From positions 101,288,796 through 101,352,795 of the forward strand of contig NC_081415.1 of the NCBI RefSeq assembly GCF_030272615.1: DNA of 64,000 bases. The letters are read 5' to 3'. Shown piece by piece: positions 12,061-24,807 of this stretch; positions within the stretch are counted from its first letter, which is position 1, and the number at the start of each line of letters is the position of its first letter. The notes below the pieces were generated by a model, which was not told the DNA's origin, did not search any database, and worked only from the letters and a program-made list of their open reading frames with translations. The position numbers were made by a program, and so were the translations under genes. The stretch is from Cryptomeria japonica. Taxonomy: Eukaryota > Streptophyta > Pinopsida > Cupressales > Cupressaceae.

Positions 12061-13631
12061 TACCATCAATACTAATATAATAAATAGCTCTTTCTTTGCC
12101 CTATTTGTCTTTCTATGCTAAAAGTGCCCCCAAGGTGATTGTTGTTTCTGAAATGTACAAAAAGAATGGTTGACCTTGGATAGGGGGCATAAGAATAGGT
12201 GATAATGCAAGGTGCTCCTTGAGTTTATTGAAATATTTTTGACATAAGAAATCCCATTGAAATATTATATCCTTTCAAAGCAAGTAAGAAAATTGTTGGC
12301 ATCTATCTACTAGTCGATGAAAGGATAGATGGCTTGAAGATTGCCTTGCAGATTATGTGATTGTTGGAGATTTCTAGGAGGAGGCATTTCAAGTATAGCT
12401 TTGAATTTTGTATGATCTACCTCAATTCCTTCTCTTGACACAATGAAACCTAGAAGTTTGTCAGAGGTGACCCCAAAGACACATTTATTAGGATTAAGGA
12501 CCATACTTTATATTGCTAAATTATCTCAAAGTTTTTTATGAGTAGAGTGATGTGTCCTTCTAAAGTCTTGGATCTACCCAAGATGTCATCCATATAGTAT
12601 TCCATGATATCATGAAAGATGGTAGTCATTGCACGTTGATATGTGGTACCAACATTTTTCAGTCCAAAAGGCATGACTTCATAGAAAAAAGGTTCCCTCT
12701 GGTGTTATAAAATCTATTTTATGCTGATCTTCAAGTGAAATTTTGATTTGGTTATACCCAGATAATCCATCTATGAGTGAGATAATCTCATGTCCTATTG
12801 AAAGGTCAACATTAATGTTGATATTAGGCAATGGTAAATCACCTTTTGGACATGCTTTATTGAGATTTTTAAAATCTATACAAATTTGGATTTCTATAGA
12901 TGATTTGCCAATTGGTGAAATATTAGAGACCCATTCTGGATAGTCAATAGGGTGTATGAATCCTACATCCAATCATTTTTGAATTTCTTCTTTGACCAAA
13001 AGAGATATTTGTAGATGCATTTTCCTTAGCTTCTGTTTGATAGGTTTTCATTTGGATAGACTATGAGGTGATGTACCACAAGATCAAGATCTAGTCCTTG
13101 AATATCAACATAAGACCATGCAAAATTTTATTGTACACTTTGGAGAAATGTAGTCATATTTTTATTTTCTTGGTCACTAAGTGATTAGGCAATGAATGTG
13201 ATTTTAGGGTTCTTGAAAAGGCCCAAGTTCAAGAGTTGAATTCTATATTTTATTTATTGAGGACTAACATGACCTTTATTTTTGTGGAGGTACTATGAGA
13301 GGCAAGTCAACTTCCTAATCTTCTAATGCTTGATCTAGGTTTTCACAAGAAGATATATCTTTTGTTTTTACTTTTTTTTATGTCTGATAGCACCTCGTTG
13401 AGGTTCTTCCTAGGGGACTCTTTATCTTTATTTGATTTTTTATTTTTGTGACTAAGGAAGTTGACTACCAAACTAGGCATCCTCATTATATGCTTTTGTT
13501 GTGAGAATTTGATTCTTGGATTTCTAGAAAGGTCAGTATGGATTCATCATTTTCACATATGTCTAAAGTAGGTAGTCCTTGTTGGTCCCAATCCATTAAC
13601 TTGGGGTGTACAAGTTGAAGTTTGGATGGGA
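12061..13631 (-). pseudogene. Ty3-gypsy reverse transcriptase fragment
   Basis: Read on the minus strand from about 13100 to 12300: a degraded GLDxxLVVHHL block, LRKMHLQISLLVKEEIQK, DVGFIHPIDYPEWVSNISP, FKNLNKACPKGDLPLPN, SLIDGLSGYNQIKIS, MPFGLKNVGTTYQRAMTT, the catalytic YMDD at about 12590, then NKCVFGVTSDKLLGFIVS. There are several frame changes, including one near 12505. It is the same broad gypsy family as the RT at 21.2 kb but in opposite orientation. Integrase and LTRs are absent. The plus-strand gypsy LTR starts directly at its right edge, so that element may have inserted into this one. 13130-13631 is degraded, with no clear motif. Confidence 0.85.
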
Positions 13632-14738
13632 TGTGTAGACACCTAAAAAATGTCTCAGTAATTCTACACTAATTATTCGTCTATTTAATTAAGTAAATCT
13701 TTAATTATTTAATTCAATTAACTATTTCTTCTAATCATCGCCCTTCAACTCTTTTAATTATTCTATTTCTATTCTCAAATCATTTTAATCAGTTAACCCT
13801 ATCTTAATTATTAATTAAATATCAATTATTTAATTAATTACAACCTTTTCCTAGTTAAATAATCTTTATTGTTTAATTAATTCTATTTCCTAAGTTTAAA
13901 TAATTTCATTTAAATTATTTAAATTAATTAACTTATTCCTCCAATTCCCCGAATGGTAATTTCAATTAATTCCATGCAATTTCATTTCATTTCTCCCAAA
14001 TTCAAATTTCATTTCATTTCACATCATTTCATCTAATTTCAAATCATCAAATTCATATTTTTCCCAAATCTAAATTTCAATTAATTTCATGCGCATTTCA
14101 GCATTCGAATGACCAAATTCAAATTCAAATTGAAAATGAAAATCAAATTCAATTTCAAATTCCTATAGCACATGCTAAAATTAGAATTGATTGATTAAAT
14201 TAGTTAACTCGGTTAACTTATCAATCATCCTTTTTAACTCAAAATCAATTCAGTCATCTCCCCAATCTATTTAGTTCACTAATCAATCAAATGAGTTGAC
14301 TAATCCATCTATTCAGTTCACTCTTCAATCTATTCAGTTGACTAATCAATCAAATGAGTTCAGTGATCAATCAATTTCAGTTGTCTCCCAATCAACACTT
14401 GAGTTCTATTTCTCACCCCCTTTGTGTTGAAAATCTATAAATTCAACCTCTTTTCATCAATTCAAGCTAGCTTATTTAGAATCACAAAATTAGAGTCTTC
14501 AAAGTATTTGTATACAGGATATTGGTGCAATACCTGAGAACCACCAACCACTCAAATTGGAGAAGAATGATGGAAGTAAAGATGCAAAATGAGGGAGTTC
14601 TTATTTGAGTTCATTCTTTATTTCATATTGATTTTTCATTGATTATGTTTATTTGTTTGTTAATTAGTTGAGAATTGGTGATTCGTTCTTATTTGCTAAT
14701 TAGCTTAATAACATTCATGACATTCAGGCATAGAAACA
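13632..14738 (+). repeat. 5' LTR of the Tat gypsy element
   Basis: It starts TGTGTAGACACC and ends near CATAGAAACA. The body is strongly AT-rich with TTAATTAA and AAATTTCAATT runs, and a (T/C)AATC(A/T)-type repeat zone at 14230-14400. TGGCGAACCTGACG at 14740 is in PBS position, but I could not assign the tRNA. The 3' boundary could instead be CA at 14730, because similarity to the other LTR stops at 14736-14738. Confidence 0.82.
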
Positions 14739-16237
14739 ATGGCGAACCTGACGTGAATCTACTTGATGCAGAGGGATATGGGACATTCAATCACTTTCTT
14801 TTGTTTTTGCTCAATAAAGGTCTCCACTAGGTGTCACCCAATGGACCAATGTCCTTAACCTTCCCAAGGTTATTATAGTCTAGCCTATATCCTTCCCAAG
14901 GATCTCTCCACTCAGGACAACTCACAATTGACAAGGATTCTCCTACCCCTGAACCAAAGTCACCTAACAACCCCACACCCCTAGCAAAAGGATATTTACT
15001 CACAAGGTGGAATTTGGCCTATGTGAATGTTCCCACATGTGTTATATGGAATTTTCATATATTTTGACCCCTCAGATGGGTGTTTATTAGACTCTTGTGT
15101 CATTTCCCCTATTAGACCTAGGAAATAGGGTTATAAGCAATTAGCCCTCCAAAATTTTTTTTCCTGATTTGTATCACAATATACCTAAACATCCCCCTAA
15201 ATAAATTAGATATTTGAATACTATTTTGGGCCTTCTATTAGATTCTAAACTTTTGCATTTGGATTTTGAGTATGGATGGTCAAACCCTATTGACCCTATT
15301 TTGCCTCTTCTAGCCGGTATTGGGGTTTAAGCTCTCAAAAGATTCACCAGACAATAAGGAATGCAAGAATGAAACTTTTTAGGGGTCTATACCTACCCAA
15401 GGGTCCATCACATGCCTAGTTTTCTCATCCACCAATCTGTTGTTCAGGCTTTCTATCTCCTTTTATACTGCTCAGGCTTGCCACATGACCGATGTCAAGC
15501 TTAGGGCCTCATCTTAGGATAGTCAAATGATACCTCTTATCTTCAAAACTACTAGGAACATTTAATATATATTCCAAATTAGAATACTCCCAAATTTCAG
15601 ATCGATCCCATGGAGAGATGTTGATTTGTGCCCCTATTAGCATTCAAACCCTTGGTTTAAGGGTTTTACCAAACCAGTGGGATTGAAAATTCTCTTTCTT
15701 TCAAGCCTAAAAATTTAAAAGCCTCAAATCAACTCTAGATGATTGGTAAAACTCTTCTAAAACTTTTCAAATTCTCAATTCATACCCATCAATCATTAGG
15801 AATCATGCAAGGACTGGAATTCAAGGAAAATGCAGAAAAAACTCAGTAATCGTTTTGTTTGAAGACAAAGATTTCATTCAAAATTACTTCTCCAACTTCT
15901 CTAACTGGAAGGCATCATTACTCTAGGATTATATCATACTAAGGAACTCCTCCAACTTCCTCAATGCATACAAGCAACCAATGAACCATTGGAGTAACCA
16001 CATTTGAAAATGTTGCAAAAAGTTGCTTGACAACAATTGCAACTTTTGCAACTTTTGACAACTTTTTAGAAATTGATCTTGCCTTCACACCAAAGGTCAA
16101 GAATGAAAATACTACACATTGTAGACCCCTAAACAACAAAAATACCTATATAATTCCCATACAAGTCTTTTGACCAAGTTGACACACTTTGGAGCCTTAG
16201 GGCTTATTACATTGCCTAGGCCTAATCAATAGGCGTT

Positions 16238-16282
<45 letters not shown>

Positions 16283-16684
16283 TCTATTCCCAATACAAAC
16301 ATGAATAAAAATGATGTGGACACATGTCTTGGTACTCCTTCACCACTACTCTAACCTTCACTTTTCTATTTCGACAAAACTTGCAGATCCGTGTGTGCAC
16401 AGGAAACTGGATATCACAATTGCATACATAGAAATTCACAATTCCCAATAACATATCACAATTGATATGACATCATATTGCAATTGACTAGAGAGAATAT
16501 CAAAAATTTTCAAATAGATCACAATTTCCCTAAAGGATTGCGAATTCAAAAAAAATTGTGTCATTTTTGAATGATTTTGTCTTGCGCATCTAACCCTGAA
16601 ATTTTGTCAAATTCTGGAAAAGTTGATTTCTACATATAAAATGTATCTAATCCAATGGCAGGAAAGGTGACATTCTAAATTTTA
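14739..16684 (+). other. Gypsy 5' leader, noncoding, with (AC)n microsatellite
   Basis: No coding sequence is recognised between the PBS-like site and the first short ORF. A perfect AC dinucleotide run of about 20 units lies at 16239-16280. CAATTG-rich words at 16420-16560 recur in the element's 3' untranslated region (55.4-55.65 kb). Long 5' leaders are usual in Tat elements. Confidence 0.6.
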
Positions 16685-16891
16685 GGTGCAAGAAAGGAAA
16701 AGAAGAATAGGAGGCAACAAAAGGCTCATCAAAGACTTCTAAAGGCTGAAAGGGAGCTAGGTGAGATTGAAGAAAAAGAGGAGATCGCTCAGTATCACAG
16801 GACCATCCATCATTTTTTAACCAAATACAAATTATTTAAGGAAATCAGTGTGTTGGCTCGCGTAGTGTGGAACAATATCATTGCAGAATAA
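16685..16891 (+). pseudogene. Short helical extra ORF upstream of gag (no ATG)
   Basis: An open frame of 68 codons starts without ATG (GARKEKKNRRQQKAHQRLL) and ends at TAA 16889-16891. It reads as a charged amphipathic helix (KAERELGEIEEKEEIAQYH) followed by FLTKYKLFKEISVLARVVW. It lies about 1.2 kb before gag. Its composition and position fit a remnant of a longer 5' ORF or an N-terminal Gag extension. I recognise no family. Confidence 0.35.
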
Positions 16892-17291
16892 CTCCATTAT
16901 CTTCTATCTTTTTCTTCTATTTTTCTGTTAAAAGTTCAAAAAATAAAAAAATAAAAAATCCTAAACAATTTCTATATTCATGGTTTTATTCTTTTTAATG
17001 TGATTGTTGTGCCCTTTGCTATACTTCAACAAATTAAAAACATTACAAGATACAAATCATGACAAAGTCAAAAGTTTTAGTGCTCAACAAGATCAAAACT
17101 TCAACAAGAAAAACAAGTACCAACAACAAAACCAACATCAGAACCAAATCTTTTGGACAAATTCAAAATTGATGAAACTATTATTTTTCAAGTGATCATA
17201 GGTCCTAGGTATTCAATTCATGTAGAAGTTCCATTATAATCATCACACAAAGTCCTCACACAAGTCATTTCACCAAAGTACCTTAAGATTA

Positions 17292-17920
17292 GTGTCACGT
17301 CAGATTATAGGAATCATACCTAAGTCCATGGGTATTAGAGGAGATGGAGAATTCCCATTCGAACAACCAAATCTTGGACCAAACACTGACCAATTACAAA
17401 TAATTGATGGTTTAGATAACCTCACTTGGAAATTAAGATTCAATCATGCCCAATATGATACAGTTGAGGCCGTCATAGATGATGAAATCCAAAAGTATGT
17501 TTGCCTTGATGAGAAACTAAGGAAAAAGATACAAAGAGCAGCTCAAAAAGAAGCCATTAGACAATTGGTAGAGAAGACCATAGCAACATTCCTCAAACCG
17601 TGTTAGAAAAAGAAAAAGTATCCATCATTTTAGCTATCATTCATTCATTCTTAGAGTCTGGATTGTCAGCATATTAATCTTCAATACATGGGTCTAAAAG
17701 GAAATGATCAAATCCCATTTGAACAACCAAACCTTGGAACAAACAATATTCAATTAGAAATAATTGACGATTTCAATACCCTTGTTGAAGAATTGATAAT
17801 TTATCAAAATAACAAACTCCAAGTTGTCATAGATGAAGAAGTTCGAAAATCAGTATAGATAGACATAGACCTAGAAAACTGAATTAAAGAAGAGGTAGAA
17901 TTTGAAGCTTTCTAGTAATA
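17292..17920 (+). pseudogene. Gypsy pre-gag ORF with an internal divergent duplication
   Basis: The ORF 17292-17606 (104 aa) contains PFEQPNLGPNTDQLQIIDGL, then a segment ending AVIDDEIQKYVCLDEKLRKK. About 365 bp further, 17690-17920 repeats the same order (PFEQPNLGTNNIQLEIIDDF, then VVIDEEVRKSV) with stops. The two units are paralogous, so this part arose by tandem duplication. I recognise no function. It probably belongs to the 5' extra ORF or Gag N-terminus of the Tat element. Confidence 0.5.
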
Positions 17921-18119
17921 CGCTGAAAATCTCATGTCCGAATTTTGAAATCCTAGTTAGCAAGCAATCATCATAGATCACATTGTCTACATTGTAGGGT
18001 TTCATAGAAACTTATTTAGTTGCATTTAACCAAATCTTGCATACACATCTTAGAAAGTCAAGATCACTTTGAAGCAATATTCATGCCATTAACGGGTGCT
18101 CAAAAGGAAAAAAATTAAA

Positions 18120-20390
18120 TGGATCCTAACAATGACCCCTTCGTCAACCCTACATAGAATATGGATCTATTCACACAACAACAAATACATGGTTACACAC
18201 CCACAACAATGTAAACAAACCCAAACAAGATGCCTTCCCTTCCTTGATGAAATATGACATAATTTGACAAAGGAAGAGCTCAAAGCAGCCCAACAAGATC
18301 CTACAACAGTAATGATTCTCAACGCTCTCATTAATAGTGACAGAGACAGATATCTCGCTCCCTTAGTACAAAATGGGGCCAAACTACCACCAGGGGTAGA
18401 TATTTCAACAATACTGCCACAAGGTATGACATTAAACTAGAATATACCTCAAATACCCGTTACAATGTAGACACAAGCAACAATTGATACAACAACACAA
18501 GGTATATCTCAAAATGCAAATATGGCTACAACCTCAATATAATCAATAGTGACACCACCAAGTGCCAATATTACAACACAAACAATGCCAAATATGACGC
18601 TACAAGCTCCAATATCTCACACCACTACCTTGGCAAATATAACTCAACCAACAGTCTTGGTTGGTTCCACCTGCAATAGTTAGAATATGAATCTAGGGAC
18701 AAGAAGCTTGGCTTAGCCAAATGCTACTCTACAATTTGCATACTTCACACCACCTGCTGGGACTTATGGGACACAATTACTTGGTCTATCTACATTTCAA
18801 CAAGCTCAAATGTACTCAAATACTATTCCTTTTGTAGGGAACATTCATCAAATCAACACACCAATAACCCAAATAGAACTTCTAACTCAACAAATGGAGA
18901 ACCTACAAAAGCAAATGGCTAGTATACAAGCAGGGAATGATAAAAAGAGCTATACCATGGAAGATCTATGTCCTTATCCTTTTGACATAAAACTATGCAT
19001 GCCACCTTTTCGCCCACATTTCAAAACACCAAAATTTGACAAATATAGAGGGAAAGGAGATCCTCGAGATCATATAAGAGAATTCTTCATGCCATGCTTT
19101 GAAGTAACTCACAATGATACATACTTGATGAGATTATTTTCAAAAAGCCTGGGAGGGACAACACTAGAATGGTTTTCGCACCTTCCGCCAAAAAATACTT
19201 CATGGGGAGAATTAGCTAAGTTATTTATATCCAACTTTGCCTTCAACATAGATAATCCAATCACATTAATGGATTTATGTGCAACAAAATAAAAAGAAGG
19301 TGAGACTTTTGCTACATTCTTACAAATATGGAGAGGCCTATATCGTAGATGCCTCAGTCACATCCCTGAAGAAGAACAAGTAGACATCTTTAATGAAAAT
19401 CTTGTGTCTCCAATTAAATATCCATTACAAATGCAATGCCTGAATAATTTCAAAGACATAACAGAAAAAGGCATCAAATATGAGAAAGGCCGATTAGAAC
19501 AAGGGATATTGAAACACCAAAAGGATAGTGGACCAACCACCATCACAAGCAATGAAAGATCAAAATTTTGGTCTAGAAACAAACATGTCACAAATGACGG
19601 AGTTGTTGATGCACATTTTGTAAACAAAGATCAACCAACAATATCTTTACAAGGACCAACTGATAAGAACCAATCTCAGACAAATGACACCAATGTACTA
19701 AAATCAAATAGTCCAAGGATAGGCGCACCTAGAAGGAACTTCACACCCCTTGGAGAATCTATTGAATCAACACTGAAGAAGTTAATATAGAGAAATGCTA
19801 TAACTTTATCAGAAGCAAGGCCATATGAACCAGGTCCATTTAAGCCTGCTTGGTGGAATGACAATGACTTCTGGGAATATCACCATAATAAGGATCACAA
19901 GACAACAACCTGCTACAAATTCAAAAACCTCATCTAAGATCTCATAGTTCAAGGTGACATTAAAATGGATAATAAAGCACCAAATATAAATCATACCATT
20001 TTCAAAGATCCTTTTGTCAAACATGACAAAGGAAAGGATTCTAGTTCTAATACACAAGACAATACTGCTAATTATACCAATGTAGCATTTGACTATGCCA
20101 TTAACACACTAAGTGAAGGACATGAAATGGTAGCTACAATCAGAGTGAATCCTAGAAGCAGAGATTGTACCATCATTGCAAGAAGATTGAAAGTCACATT
20201 ACAAGGAGTACCTGTGAACCAACCTTCAATAACTAGCAACTATAATATGGTGGATCAATTGAAGAGAACTCGAGCCCAAATTTCATTATTTGGGTTGTTG
20301 CGCATATCACCAGCCGATGAAGCAGTCCTGGATAAAGCGTTACAAGATTTGGTTGTTGCTAGGGACATTTATGAGAACAAATTTTAATCA
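18120..20390 (+). pseudogene. gag: Gypsy (Tat) gag
   Basis: It begins at ATG 18120 (MDPNNDPFVNPT, then an early stop) and runs through a Thr/Gln/Pro-rich linker. The capsid region at 18990-19300 has the retrotransposon Gag signature: PKFDKYRGKGDPRDHIREFF, HNDTYLMRLFSKSLGGTTLE and WFSHLPPKNTSWGELAKLF. A single zinc-knuckle remnant at about 19870-19920 reads FWEYHHNKDHKTTTCYKF, with Trp where the first Cys is expected. Open stretches are 18810-19292, 19404-19790 and 19965-20387, separated by single stops, so it is a pseudogene kept nearly in one frame. Confidence 0.88.
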
Positions 20391-21170
20391 ATGGTGGGAA
20401 ACTTGTCAACTTCAAAGGTCGCATTCACTGAACATGATGTTCCTACAAACTGACTCATGCATAATGATCAGTTGCACTTAGAAGCTTTCATTGACCAAAA
20501 AAAGGTTCGAAGAGTACTAATAGATGGTGGCACGGGCCTCAACATATGCACTCTACATTTGATCAAAGCTCTAGGACATTATGAATATTGTATTGACTCT
20601 ATTGAGAGATTCAATATAAAAGCCTATGACGATGAGGAATGCCCTTCCAAAGGTATGGTGACTTTACCAATACAAGTGGGACTAGCTACAACAAATATCG
20701 CCTTTCAAGTACTAGATAGAGAATTGGGGTACAATATGTTGTTAGGTCACCCATGGATACATGTAATGCAAGTAGCACCATCAACTTTCCAACAATGTGT
20801 AAAGTTCCCATACAATGGTATAGAGATCACTGTCCATAGTGACTTGAACCCTTTCCAACATTGTAATAATTTAAGGGCAAGCTCGGACAATCAAGTACCA
20901 AACAATCAGGAAGCTCCCATTCACCTACAAATGGAATCATTATCAATTAAAGAAATAGAGAAAAATACACCAACTACATCTTCTTTGCATATTAAAGAAG
21001 TTGGTTCTGGAGAATATTCCATTTCAAGCATATTAGACGGCGATGTGGAGAAGGTTCGTAACATTCAATTGGCAAAATCCCTTGTCCCAGTGGAAAAAGA
21101 GAAATTTATCAAATTCTTTAAGAAAATACCCATCATTTTGCATGGTCTTACACAAATATGCCTGGATTAG
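20391..21170 (+). pseudogene. Gypsy protease region
   Basis: The retropepsin-like core is open at 20457-21170. The active-site segment reads VRRVLIDGGTGLNICTLHLI; the family has D-S/T-G with a hydroxyl residue, here D-G-G, so the active site is altered. It continues with LGYNMLLGHPWIHVMQVAPS, the conserved C-terminal protease block, then a linker of about 110 residues into RT. A stop at 21168-21170 precedes the RT frame. Confidence 0.82.
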
Positions 21171-22050
21171 ACCCAAAATTAGTCCTACATCACTTGCCTT
21201 TACTTCCAGGGGTAAAGCCATACAAAAAAAAGCTCAGGAAAATGCACCCTCACATAGCCTTGTTAGTCAAAATTGAGTTACAAAAATTGTTAGATGTGGG
21301 TTTCATCAGACCTATAGACTATGCTAAATGGATTTCAAATCTAGTCCCAGTATCCAAGCATACTAAAGGTATCAAGATCTGCATCGAATTCAGAGATCTT
21401 AACAAGGCTTGTCCCAAAGATGACTTTTCGCTCCCTAATATAGACATCATAGTGGACTTAACAATTGGAAATGAAATTCTATCACTCATGGATGGTTTTT
21501 CTGGTTATAATCAAATCAAAATTGTGCCAAAAGATTAACCAAAGATAGCATTTACTTGTCCATGGGGAACCTATTGCTGGAATGTTATGGCATTGGGCCT
21601 TAAGAATGCAGGTGCTACTTATCAAAGAGCAATGACCACCTTGTTTCATGATATGATACACACAATCATGGAAGATTATGTAGATGATTTGCTAGTAAAA
21701 TCCAAAAAAAGGGATAGTCACTTAAACATATTGGCTAAGATCTTTGATAGACTTGAGTAATACAATGTAAGACTAAATCCAAAAAAATGTGTCTTCGGGG
21801 TAAACTCTTGGGCTTCATTATATCCAATCATGGAATTGAGATAGATCTAGAGAAATTGAAAGCTATTTTAGACATTACATCACGTGCTACAGTCAAACAA
21901 CTCAGAAGTCTACAAGGAAGATCACAATCCATAAGGCGCTTCATAGCCCAATTGGTAGAAAAGTGCCAACCGTTTCAACATCTTTTGACGAAAGGTGTTA
22001 CATTTAAATGGACACAACAATTCCAGGAGGCATTCAAAAAACTAAAATAA
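21158..22050 (+). pseudogene. Gypsy reverse transcriptase
   Basis: Motifs in order: GLDPKLVLHHLPLLPGVKP, LRKMHPHIALLVKIELQKLL, DVGFIRPIDYAKWISNLVPV, FRDLNKACPKDDFSLPN, LMDGFSGYNQIKIVPKD (then a stop), ALGLKNAGATYQRAMTTLFH, and the catalytic MEDYVDDLLVKS at about 21685, which is intact. A small deletion at about 21800 (FGV then KLLGFIIS in another frame) breaks the palm-thumb junction. The RT-RNase H connection follows (LRSLQGRSQSIRRFI). Confidence 0.9.
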
Positions 22051-22533
22051 TATCTATTGTTCACTCCAATAATAGTTCCACTAGTACATGGGAAACCATT
22101 ACTCCTATATATAGCTGGAACAAATTCTTCCTTAGGCACTCTCCTAGCGCAGCATGATGAACAAGGAAAAGAGAGAGCCATCTACTACATCATTGGAACA
22201 CGCATTGGGTATGAACTCAACTACACATAGATAGAAAGAGCATGTCTTGTAGTAGTCTTTACATCACAAAAACTGAAACATTATATGTTGAGTCATAAAA
22301 TACAGCTGGTTGCACAATTTTATCCACTCAAATACCTGATGAATAGAGCATCACTAACTAGAAGACTTGCAAAATGGGTCATGATACTCAGTGAATTCGA
22401 CATTGAATACATCAGTAGAAAGGCTATAAAGGGACAAATCATAGCAGACCAACTTGTTGAAGCACCTTTACAAGACAACCATCCAATGGTGATAGATTTT
22501 CCAGATGAATTAGTATTTACACTATCAACATAG
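22051..22533 (+). pseudogene. Gypsy RNase H (first, standard domain)
   Basis: After the connection comes KPLLLYIAGTNSSLGTLLAQ, then RAIYYIIGTRIGYELNYT, a stop where the family has a Gln/Glu, IERACLVVVFTSQKLKHYML, and RLAKWVMILSEFDIEYISRK. This is the usual gypsy RNase H order. The IADQLVEAPL segment at the end links to the second RNase H. In-frame stops at 22048 and 22228 inactivate it. Confidence 0.8.
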
Positions 22534-22938
22534 ACATAATGGAAATTATTCTTTGATGGTTCACATACAAATCATGGAGCAAGAGCAGGAATTCTGTTCA
22601 TAACTCCTCAAGGAGATTAGATTCCCAAATCATTCAAGATTACCTTTCCTTGTACCAATAACAATGTTGAATATAAAGCCCTGATGGTAGGACTACGCAC
22701 TGCACTAGAATGGAAAATCAAAGATCTACAGGTCTTTGGAGACTCACAACTCATCATTAATCAAGTCAATGATAATTACAATACAAAATATGATAAGTTA
22801 CAACCATACAAACAATTGGTAGAAGAATACAAAAAACACTTCACCAAGGTCACATTTGAACAGATTCTGAGAGTGCAAAATAGGGCAGCAGATGCAATGG
22901 TAATAGTAGGATCCCTCTTGGATATGCCAAATGATTAA
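22534..22938 (+). pseudogene. Second, archaeal-type RNase H of Tat lineage
   Basis: Signature blocks are WKLFFDGSHTNHGARAGILF (first catalytic Asp in FDGS), TNNNVEYKALMVGLRTALEW (Glu in VEYKAL), VFGDSQLIINQVNDNY (Asp in GDSQL) and VQNRAADAMVIVGSL (final Asp in AAD). This additional domain is the diagnostic trait of the Tat lineage. All four acidic residues remain, although stops at 22530-22620 break the frame before it. Confidence 0.85.
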
Positions 22939-24291
22939 ACTCACTTTGAGTTTCAAGTGGAACAACTCATTTTCCCAGCTTATGAAATACCATCCACTGA
23001 ATATGTTTGTATGGTAGTAGGACCTGAGTCTCCATGGTACAAAGATATATACGCATACCTGCATCATCAATATATACCTTCTGATCTTTCATGGAATCAA
23101 AGAAAGGCACTCATATGACAATAATCAGAACATGCAATCATTGCTAACACTTTATATAGGAAAAGTATAGACAACACCTTACTCAGATGCCTTGATATGG
23201 AGGAGACACAAATTGCCTTAAAAGAAGTTCATGATGGAATATGTGGAGCACATTCTTCTTGAACTGCTTTAGAAAAAACACTGTTACAAATAGGTGACTA
23301 TTGGCCTATAGTGGAAAAAGACGCTTACAAGTATGTCCAAAGATACAAGCAATGCCAAATACATGGGAATCTCATTCATGCACCTTCTCAAGATCTTCAG
23401 CCAATAACATCACCATGGCCATTTTCACAATGGGGATTAGATCTTGCAGGGAAAATAAATCCTACCTCTTCCAACAGACATAATTTTATTCTCAATGTTA
23501 CAAAATATTTCACAAAATGGGTTGAAGCAATCTTGATGATTTTCACAACAGGAAAACAAATAGCAAAATTTATCCTGAATTATATCATTTGAAGATATGG
23601 GGTACCCATGTGCATCGTGACTGATAATGGATGACCCTTTAAAAATCAAGAAGTGAGCAAGATTTGTGAACAATTTAAAATCTAACAATGTTTTGCAACA
23701 CCTTACTATCCCCAAAGAAATGGTCAAGTTGAAGCAACAAATAAAACTATTTTGAAAATCTTAAAGAAAGTTGTCAATGATAGTGGATGAGATTGGCATC
23801 TCCAACTAAATCCAACTCTATGGGCTTATTGAACTAGTATATGTATAGCAACTGGTACAACACCATTTTCTCTGGTTTATGGTGTAGAAGCCATTTTACC
23901 TATCAAAGTAGAATTGCCATCCCTAAGAGCCTCTCTAAAAAACATAATCTCAGAAGAAAACTATAGAGTAGCACATTTGCAAGAATTGGAATTTCTAGAT
24001 AAAAAATGACAAAGCGCTCTAAACCATTTACAAGGCTACCAAAACAGAATGAGAAGAAGATAAAACAAATGAGTCAACCCACATTGCTTAGAAATAGGAG
24101 ATATCATTCTTAAAAACAATCAAAGAAAGCTTGTTGAACATGAAAAACCAGGAAAGTTTGAACCTAAATGGTTGTGTCCATTTGTCATAATGAAAGTAAT
24201 TGGGAATGGTGCTTATCATTTGCAAACAATGCAGGGAGATTCACTCCCTGATCCTATCAATAGTATGCACCTAAAAAGATATTACATCTAA
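22939..24291 (+). pseudogene. Gypsy integrase
   Basis: The HHCC zinc finger is seen as HDGICGAHSS and YVQRYKQCQIHGN; the first Cys of the CxxC pair is Tyr (TAC). In the core, D lies in GLDLAGKINPT (about 23440), D in VTDNG (about 23620) and E in NGQVEATNKTILKILKK (about 23730). The C-terminal part contains the GPFVV-like segment (WLCPFVIMKVIGNGAYHL) and ends with MHLKRYYI and a stop near 24290. At least eight stops occur (e.g. 23593, 23630, 23788). About 50 bp later the outer CACTA element begins. Confidence 0.88.
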
Positions 24292-24664
24292 GGGTGGGTT
24301 CATTTCAAATTCCAGTACTGCATTTGCATATTTATTTACCGCACACTAATACATTTGGGGTCAAATTCCGATGGAGGTTTCCGACAGACAAGGAGCATTG
24401 TATGAAAATTTGATTTTTTTTTTTAAAAATGCCCGTGTTCATTGGAATTCCGACGAATTCAGGAATTTTATTTAAAAAAAAAAACACAACGCATTTTCAT
24501 TTTGAAAGAAAACCGAAGCAAGCGGCAACTGTCTTGCCTCCCTGCCCCCCCCGCCAGAGCGATCTCTGCACAAGCGAGGTAAGGTTTTTTTTGCAATAAA
24601 AGGAACTCTTTGTTTTTCAATGAAGGGCAACTAACTTTTTTTCGCAATCAAGGGCAACTGTTTT

Positions 24665-24803
24665 TTTTGCGAATTAATCCATTTGGTGCATATCCTGCGA
24701 TCTTAAAATTCCATGAAATGACATCTCTTTGAGGTATTCCGTCATACAGTTCACATGCTGTGTGTATGCTACCCCATTTTGCAATTTTTGTTATTGGATA
24801 ATT
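24665..24803 (-). pseudogene. PPR gene fragment, 3' part split by the inner CACTA insertion
   Basis: On the minus strand the segment reads AKWGSIHTACELYDGIPQRD, then VISWNFKIAGYAPNG. This is the PPR hallmark (YAKCGS...A..LFD.MPQRDVISWN.MI.GYA) of plant organellar RNA-binding proteins. Its upstream part lies on the other side of the inner CACTA element, at 35533-35700. It is a transposon-captured fragment, not a functional gene. Confidence 0.8.
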
Positions 24804-24807
24804 TGCA

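Noticed and set aside
16239-16280. (AC)n run as a regulatory or Z-DNA element of note
   Set aside because: An ordinary microsatellite in retroelement leader DNA; recorded only as a repeat.
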